A DNA stretch of 64,000 nucleotides from Corylus avellana (Eukaryota > Streptophyta > Magnoliopsida > Fagales > Betulaceae), in assembly GCF_901000735.1 (NCBI RefSeq), contig NC_081541.1:20559841-20623840 (forward strand), given 5' to 3'. A model generated the notes under the pieces. The model made no database searches, was not told the origin of the DNA, and was given only the letters and a program-made list of their open reading frames with translations. Made by a program: the position numbers and the translations under genes. Of this stretch, positions 59,090 through 64,000 are shown one piece after another. Each line of letters starts with the position of its first letter. The stretch's first letter is position 1.

Positions 59090-59800
59090 TGTTAGGTCAT
59101 GGATCGGCCACATAAGGCCCAATAGGCCTCTAGGCCCAGTCCAATGAACAAGCCCACATAAACCAGCCCCAGGCCGAGACTTAGTCGGCCAAGCCCTATA
59201 CATTGTCAGCTCACCGAGGGTATAATGATCCTTACCGTGGATATAATGGTCATTCCACATAAGAAGGAAACCCATGTTCAACAATAAACTTGGAATCCAC
59301 CCAGTGCCCCAAACACATCACCCATGTTCACCAAAATGCGACACAACTATCAGGGCCAAATCAAGACATGTGCACCCAAGGATTACTCGGGCACCCACGT
59401 CCGACACAAGCGTGGACAAGCCACCCACTAACACACTCCATGATCTCATGATCGTGGAGTATCCCACAACCCATGATCCACTTCGCCAACATGGCACACA
59501 TGGATCTTCGGGAACGTAGGGCCGACTATTCTGGGGAGACAACTGCTACCTAATGCCTATAAAAGGGAAGCTCCAATTTATTTTTTGGTAATCTGAATTC
59601 TCTCACAAGCTCTCATTGTTCATTATTCTCTCCCTCTCAAAATCACTTACTGACTTAGGCATTGGAGCTATCCCCCGCCGGCACACCTCGGCATCTCTTT
59701 TCCTATTGTTTGTTATTTTTTGAAGCCTGACAACTCCTTGAACATCGTGCCACTCCTTGGACATTGTGCCCCATCACTCCTCAAAAAACTTTTATCAACA
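59090..59800 (+). mobile_element. 5' LTR of Tat-like gypsy element
   Basis: 711 bp from TGTTAGGTCATGG to TTATCAACA, followed at once by a PBS. TATA-like CTATAAAAGGG near 59558. The partner LTR lies beyond the window. The insertion target matches the TRIM-like sequence also seen at 50690-50800. Confidence 0.8.
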
Positions 59801-59803
59801 GTT

Positions 59804-59821
59804 TGGTGTCGTCTGTGGGAA
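59804..59821 (+). promoter_or_regulatory. Primer-binding site of the Tat-like element
   Basis: TGGTGTCGTCTGTGGGAA, a one- to two-base variant of the GGCGCCGTCTGTGGGGA form common in Tat-like gypsy elements. Confidence 0.8.
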
Positions 59822-59858
59822 CTCGGTTTTTATCAGTTCTTACCATTCACAATCCGAC

Positions 59859-61560
59859 ATGGTGACTACATGTTCAAATCCTGATGGCAATGTTCAAGCT
59901 GGAGTTCCTGGAACGTCCAATGATCCCAATGCTCGAATCGCCTCATTGGAAGATCTCATGAAGAGTAGGACCGAGTCCATGGAAGCCATGAAGAAGCAGA
60001 ATGAAGACCTCGTTTCTCGACTCCTTGCTAGAGATAACAGAGATGACAGAGAGCGTGAAGAGAGACGCAAAAGGAGACGCAGGAAAAAATGACCTGTTTG
60101 TCATGAGGATGACGAGAGCTCAGTTCATGGCAACTATGATACGATAGTTCAAGGAGGATCTCATCATGAAGAATCTCCCCATGAGAGGTCTCACTATGAG
60201 CAATCTCATAATGAGAGATCTCACCATGACCGATCTCATCACTGAAGGTGTCATGAGACCAGTGTTGACAAGGACGTGAAGGATTTGCAGGAGAAGTATG
60301 AAAAGATGGCTCTTCTGATGAAGAATGGAGAGGACCACTTGGTAGATGAGGATCTGATGCAGAATACCAATCTGCCCTTCACAAATCGAGTAATGAGATA
60401 CCCTCTCCCTGACAAGTTTAAAGTTCCTCTAGTGGACAAATATGACAGGAGCGGGGATTCTGCCGACCATAAGGAGAGATTTTGAGCTAACCTAATTCTC
60501 CACGACACCTCCGACGAGATCACGTGCCGAGCCTTCCCTTTAACTCTAAAGGGAGTTGCCAAGGAGTGGTTCGGGAAGATGCCTCCTAAGTTCATGGATA
60601 GCTTCGACTCCCTCGAATGCCAGTTTTTTAGTCAATTTCTGGCAATGTGGAAAAGGAAGAAGAACCCTTTCCTACTTGCTGTCCCTTGTGCAGGGGAAGA
60701 CCGAGTCCTTGAAGGACTGCATGTTGAGGTTCAAGCAGGAGAAGTTGACTGTAGAAAGCTTGAATAGAGAAATGGTGCTTTCAGCTTTGATGAACAGGAT
60801 CAAAACCGAAGGGCCACTAATGGCTGAGCTATCTCAGAGACCAACGCTGGCAACTCTTCAGCAATTCATGAACAAAGCCAAGGAGTTCATCAACCAAGAG
60901 GAAACCATTGGGGCTATGATGAAGTCCAAAACAGAGGTTGGCCGAGGAGAGGCTTGCAGCGGCAAGGTAGTACCGAGGAGATCTGGGAAGAAGAGGAAGG
61001 GGGAGAAAAGCCCGAAGACTTCACGAAAGAAGCTGGAGCCACCATGCCAGCAGGGTTAGAAACTGACTCTACTGAATACCAGCGTTACTGAGGTATTCAT
61101 AGAGATCAGGAGGGATCCTAACTTCAAATGGCCGACGAAGATGAGGACTCCTCCACAGAGATGCAACAACCAAAAGTTTTGCGAATACCATAATGACCAT
61201 GGTCATTTGAGTGAGGATTGCATATGTCTGTGCCATGAGATCGAGAACTTCATCAAGAATGGCAAGTTGGTGAGGTTCCTAGCCCATAAGAGGGAGAGGG
61301 GCAAAAATTCTCAGAAGCTTCTGCGGCTAGAAGCCAACCATGAAGACCGTGAAAGAGGACAGGATGTGAGAAGAAGATAGGATGCCGAGCCAAGAAGGGA
61401 TCGGGATGATCACAAAAACCCTCGGAACCAAGATGTGATAGGAGAAATCCACACAATTTCTGGAGGGTTAGTTGGTGGAGGCAAGTCCAACTCTGCGAGA
61501 AAGGCTCATGCAAGAAAAGTGAACTTAGAGGAGGTTCTCCTTCTTGAAAGGCCTTAAAGG
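59859..61560 (+). pseudogene. Broken gag of the Tat-like element
   Basis: An ATG at 59859 opens a frame with a coiled-coil-like, charged region ending in an R/K run and a stop at 60090. Next comes a linker with SHHEES and SHYEQS-type repeats (60150-60245). The gag core follows: MRYPLPDKFKVPLVDKYD (~60394), a stop (~60483), ITCRAFPLTLKGVAKEWF (~60520), then after a frameshift LKDCMLRFKQEKLTVESLN (~60712) and ALMNRIKTEGPLMAEL. A zinc-binding-like C..H..H..H..C box (CEYHNDHGHLSEDC, ~61180) matches the end of Tat-type Gag. At least two stops and one frameshift. Confidence 0.85.
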
Positions 61561-61574
61561 CCCAAAAGAAGGAT

Positions 61575-61795
61575 CTGATGATTCTATCATTTTCAGAAGA
61601 AGAGGTGGAGGGTGTAGCAGTGTCACACGATGACGCATTGATGGTAACAGTGACAGTGGCTAACCACGCTATTCATCAGATTTTGGTGGATAACGGAAGC
61701 TCGGCTGATATCCTGTATTGGCCAGTTTTCAAACAAATGGGGATTGATAGGGAAAGGATCAAGCCATTTGCCTCACCACTAGTTGGATTTGCATG
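61575..61795 (+). pseudogene. Aspartic protease of the Tat-like element, interrupted
   Basis: The box VDNGSSADILY stands where family members have V-D-x-G-S-S-A-D-I-L, so the catalytic D is kept (~61690). A stop follows at ~61794, and the solo LTR is inserted at 61821. Sequence resumes after 63116 with KVDFLVVDRPSVYNAIIDWPS, the C-terminal part of the same domain. Confidence 0.85.
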
Positions 61796-61820
61796 AGAGC
61801 AAGTCCAGCCTATGGGGCTT

Positions 61821-63115
61821 GTTAAGTGCTAAAATATTCATATTTTCAGCCCTTAACTTACATGTTTTGATCATTTAGTTTTAGTTAATTAGGTCATTTT
61901 AGCTCTTTATTGTGTTTTCTTTGATTTTGTAGGTCATTGGAAGAAAAAGAAGCAAACTTAGAAGATTTGGACCAAAAAGGAGCTATTTTGGATTTTTGGA
62001 AGGCTTTGGTAGAGCGATCGATTGCAGAGGATCTGTGATCGAGCACACTGCAGGTGAGGATGGCACATGCGAGGCATCCACGATCGAGCTCATGCACGAG
62101 GAGGATCGATCGTAGACCTGCGATCGATCGCACACGGACTGCGATCGAGCGCACCTGTGCTTGATGGCCAAGACAACCGCCAGCCCTGTTATGGAAAGAG
62201 CACTTTTAGGGTTTTGTAAGCTTAGTGCGAACTAGGGTTCAAGCCTTATGATTTTTAGGGGTTCTAGAGTATTCCTAAAAGCCTATAAATAGACCCTTAA
62301 GCCTCTAGAATAGATATACTTTTGAAGGGGAAGAATTGGAGCTCTCAAGTTCAAGTTTCGGGTTTATTCTTTTCCTTTCTTTTCATTTATTTTATGAAGA
62401 TATTTAACATCAACTCTATGTGTAACTAATTTATTTAGTAGGGCTAGATTGAAGCCCTAGTTATGTTTAGTTAATATTCAATATTTGCGCCTTTGTGATG
62501 ATCTTGTTGTGATATCTAACTTGATTAATACCTAGTTTCATGAATTCCTCATATGTGTGTGCTGGATCAACATGTGCATGTGGTATGGACTAGTTAGTTA
62601 AATCAATTTGGATGATCGAGTCCTGGGTTTAACATAAGTAACAAAAGAAATCCACACCGGGTTCTTGGGTTAATCAACATGGGGAACCGGGAGTATATAC
62701 CCATGCCCTAGGCCTCATGTATTTGTCGATTTCCATAGAATATATGCTTTTATAGAGAGCAACTTAGTATACACCATGCTAAATCCTTTAGGAAAGAAAA
62801 GAGTTAGAGTATACACCCATGCCCTTAGGTTGACAAACATTAGATAGACATAACATGATCAAAGCATTGTCATATTGATATATTAGCTAAATATAATTAG
62901 TGGTGGATATCAAAGCCTTACCTTTTTATCATTATCAACTTAAATCCAATCTCGTGTTTTATTTTACTTTGGAAATTGATTTTAGACAAGATTTAGCAAT
63001 CCTCGTGGGAATGACCCCATATTTGCACACTATACTACTGTGTTGACCTCGTTCACTTGCAGGTAAAACATCCAATTATTTGTCTATTAATTTAGGTAGG
63101 TAATTGTGGACAACA
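61821..63115 (+). mobile_element. LARD3-family solo LTR inserted in the protease gene
   Basis: 1295 bp, starting TGTTAAGTGC and ending GGACAACA, with TSD GGGCT (61816-61820) and GGGCC (63116-63120), one mismatch. GATCGAGC-type GC-rich words at 62010-62165 precede a TATA-like CTATAAATAGACCC (~62282). It has a single copy of the segment triplicated at 53361-54476. Confidence 0.9.
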
Positions 63116-64000
63116 GGGCCCATCTCTCTTCCTATTAGAGCAAGCACAACGCCCAAATAGGCAACAATTAAAGTGGATTTCCTAGTGGTTGATCGACCAT
63201 CTGTCTACAACGCAATAATCGATTGGCCATCATTGAATAAGTTGAAAGCTGCAACTTCAACTTACCACCTGAAGATGAAGTTCCCGATGGATGAAGGAGT
63301 CAGGGAGGTCAAAGGAGACCAGGTTGCAATAAAGAAGTGTTACAACACTTCCCTGAAGAAACCCTCGGGATCTGTGCTCCTAACGATCAGTAATGTGGGC
63401 AGCAGAAAAGAGGAAGGGCCAAAGGGTGAACTAGTTTAGGAGCTAGTAGACGTAGCTATGGGGGAAGGCAAGGTTGTGACGATTGGCTCACAACTAACCC
63501 CAGAAGTCCGAGAAGGCCCTGTCAACTTTCTTCGAGAGAATGTGGAGGTGTTCGCTTGGACACACGAAGACATGCCAAGGATCAACCCCAAGGAGATTGT
63601 CCACCAGCTGAATGTGGATCAGGTGATGAAGCCGGTGAAATTGAAGAGAAGGAAGTTCACTCTTGATTGAAATATGGTCATTGTCTAGGAGGTGGAGAAG
63701 CTGCTCAAAGCTCGGTTCATCGAAGAAGTCAACTATCCTAATTGGTTGGCCAATGTTGTATTGGTCAAGAAGTCCAGTGGGAAATGTAGGATATGTGTAG
63801 ACTTCACCGCGGATTGATGTGTTAGTGGATTCAACGGCTAGAGATGGGCTACTCAGCTCCATGGATGCATTTTCTAGTTACAACCAAATTAACATGCATC
63901 CAGCTGACCGAGAGAAGACTGCCTTCATCACTGATTGAGGCTTGTACTGAATAGGTTCATTTCTTGGTCAACTGACAAGTGCCTCCCTTTCTTCAAGATC
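63116..64000 (+). pseudogene. Protease end and start of reverse transcriptase, runs off the window
   Basis: 63173-63439 encodes VDFLVVDRPSVYNAIIDWPS, TYHLKMKFP and GDQVAIKKCY, the protease-RT linker of Tat-like elements. 63458-63670 gives FLRENVEVFAWTHEDMPRI. After stops, KLLKARFIEEVNYPNWLANV (~63707) and VVLVKKSSGKCRICVDFT (~63754) show the RT fingers region. ESREKTAFIT-like sequence follows near 63910. Several stops (e.g. ~63668, ~63687, ~63816, ~63937) make it a pseudogene. The catalytic YxDD lies outside the window. Confidence 0.85.

Overview
This window is repeat-rich nuclear DNA from a plant, most likely a woody eudicot. The evidence is one intron-split plant-specific gene (a long remorin) set among nested plant-type LTR retrotransposons (Tekay-like chromovirus, Tat-like Ty3/gypsy, large non-autonomous LTR derivatives, TRIMs), LINE tails, hAT elements and MITEs. 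Fagales is possible, but I cannot fix the order from sequence alone. Base composition is AT-rich, with abrupt GC-rich islands inside the transposable elements. There is no sign of bacterial, organellar or CRISPR sequence.

Left part, 1-37,850, is transposon on transposon. Bases 1-885 are a second copy of sequence also found in intron 5 of the remorin gene. A gypsy-type LTR (890-4846) is split by a solo LTR (2462-4033). An opposite-strand LTR piece (4847-5601) and a TRIM (5602-5989) follow. A degenerate minus-strand Tekay-like chromovirus then occupies 5990-28387. Its 3' LTR is split by a complete 6.0-kb non-autonomous element (LARD1, 7825-13819, TSD GGATT). Its pol gene is split by a 3.7-kb hAT element (16803-20470, TSD AGCTCTTC), which itself holds a second hAT relic and a short LINE/SINE-like insert. 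Its 5' LTR is split by a second complete non-autonomous element (LARD2, 22167-28055, TSD ACGTC). From 28388 to 37852 there is a truncated LTR and two copies of a related gypsy-like LTR, each with an array of 177-bp tandem repeats. The second copy is split by nested solo LTRs.

Central part, 37,850-50,640, is the gene-bearing island. Several foldback/MITE elements lie just upstream of a six-exon plus-strand remorin gene (coding exons 40982-50409, 521 residues, long group-6 type). The gene encodes a plasma-membrane-associated coiled-coil protein. Its introns hold a MULE-like foldback, a Tourist-like MITE and the tail of a LINE.

Right part, 50,640-64,000, is again transposons: a TRIM remnant, a minus-strand LTR, a minus-strand LINE tail interrupted by the LTR of a third non-autonomous family (LARD3, with a 372-bp triplication in its LTR), more foldback elements, and a plus-strand Tat-like gypsy element that starts at 59090. 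That element is interrupted by a solo LTR (61821-63115) and runs off the window within its reverse transcriptase.

Apart from the remorin gene, all coding sequence I can support is transposon-derived and mostly broken by stops and frameshifts. The most unusual material is in the three non-autonomous LTR families. Their LTRs differ, but they share conserved non-coding blocks near the 3' end, a small zinc-knuckle ORF (in two of the three) and clusters of a GC-rich palindromic word.
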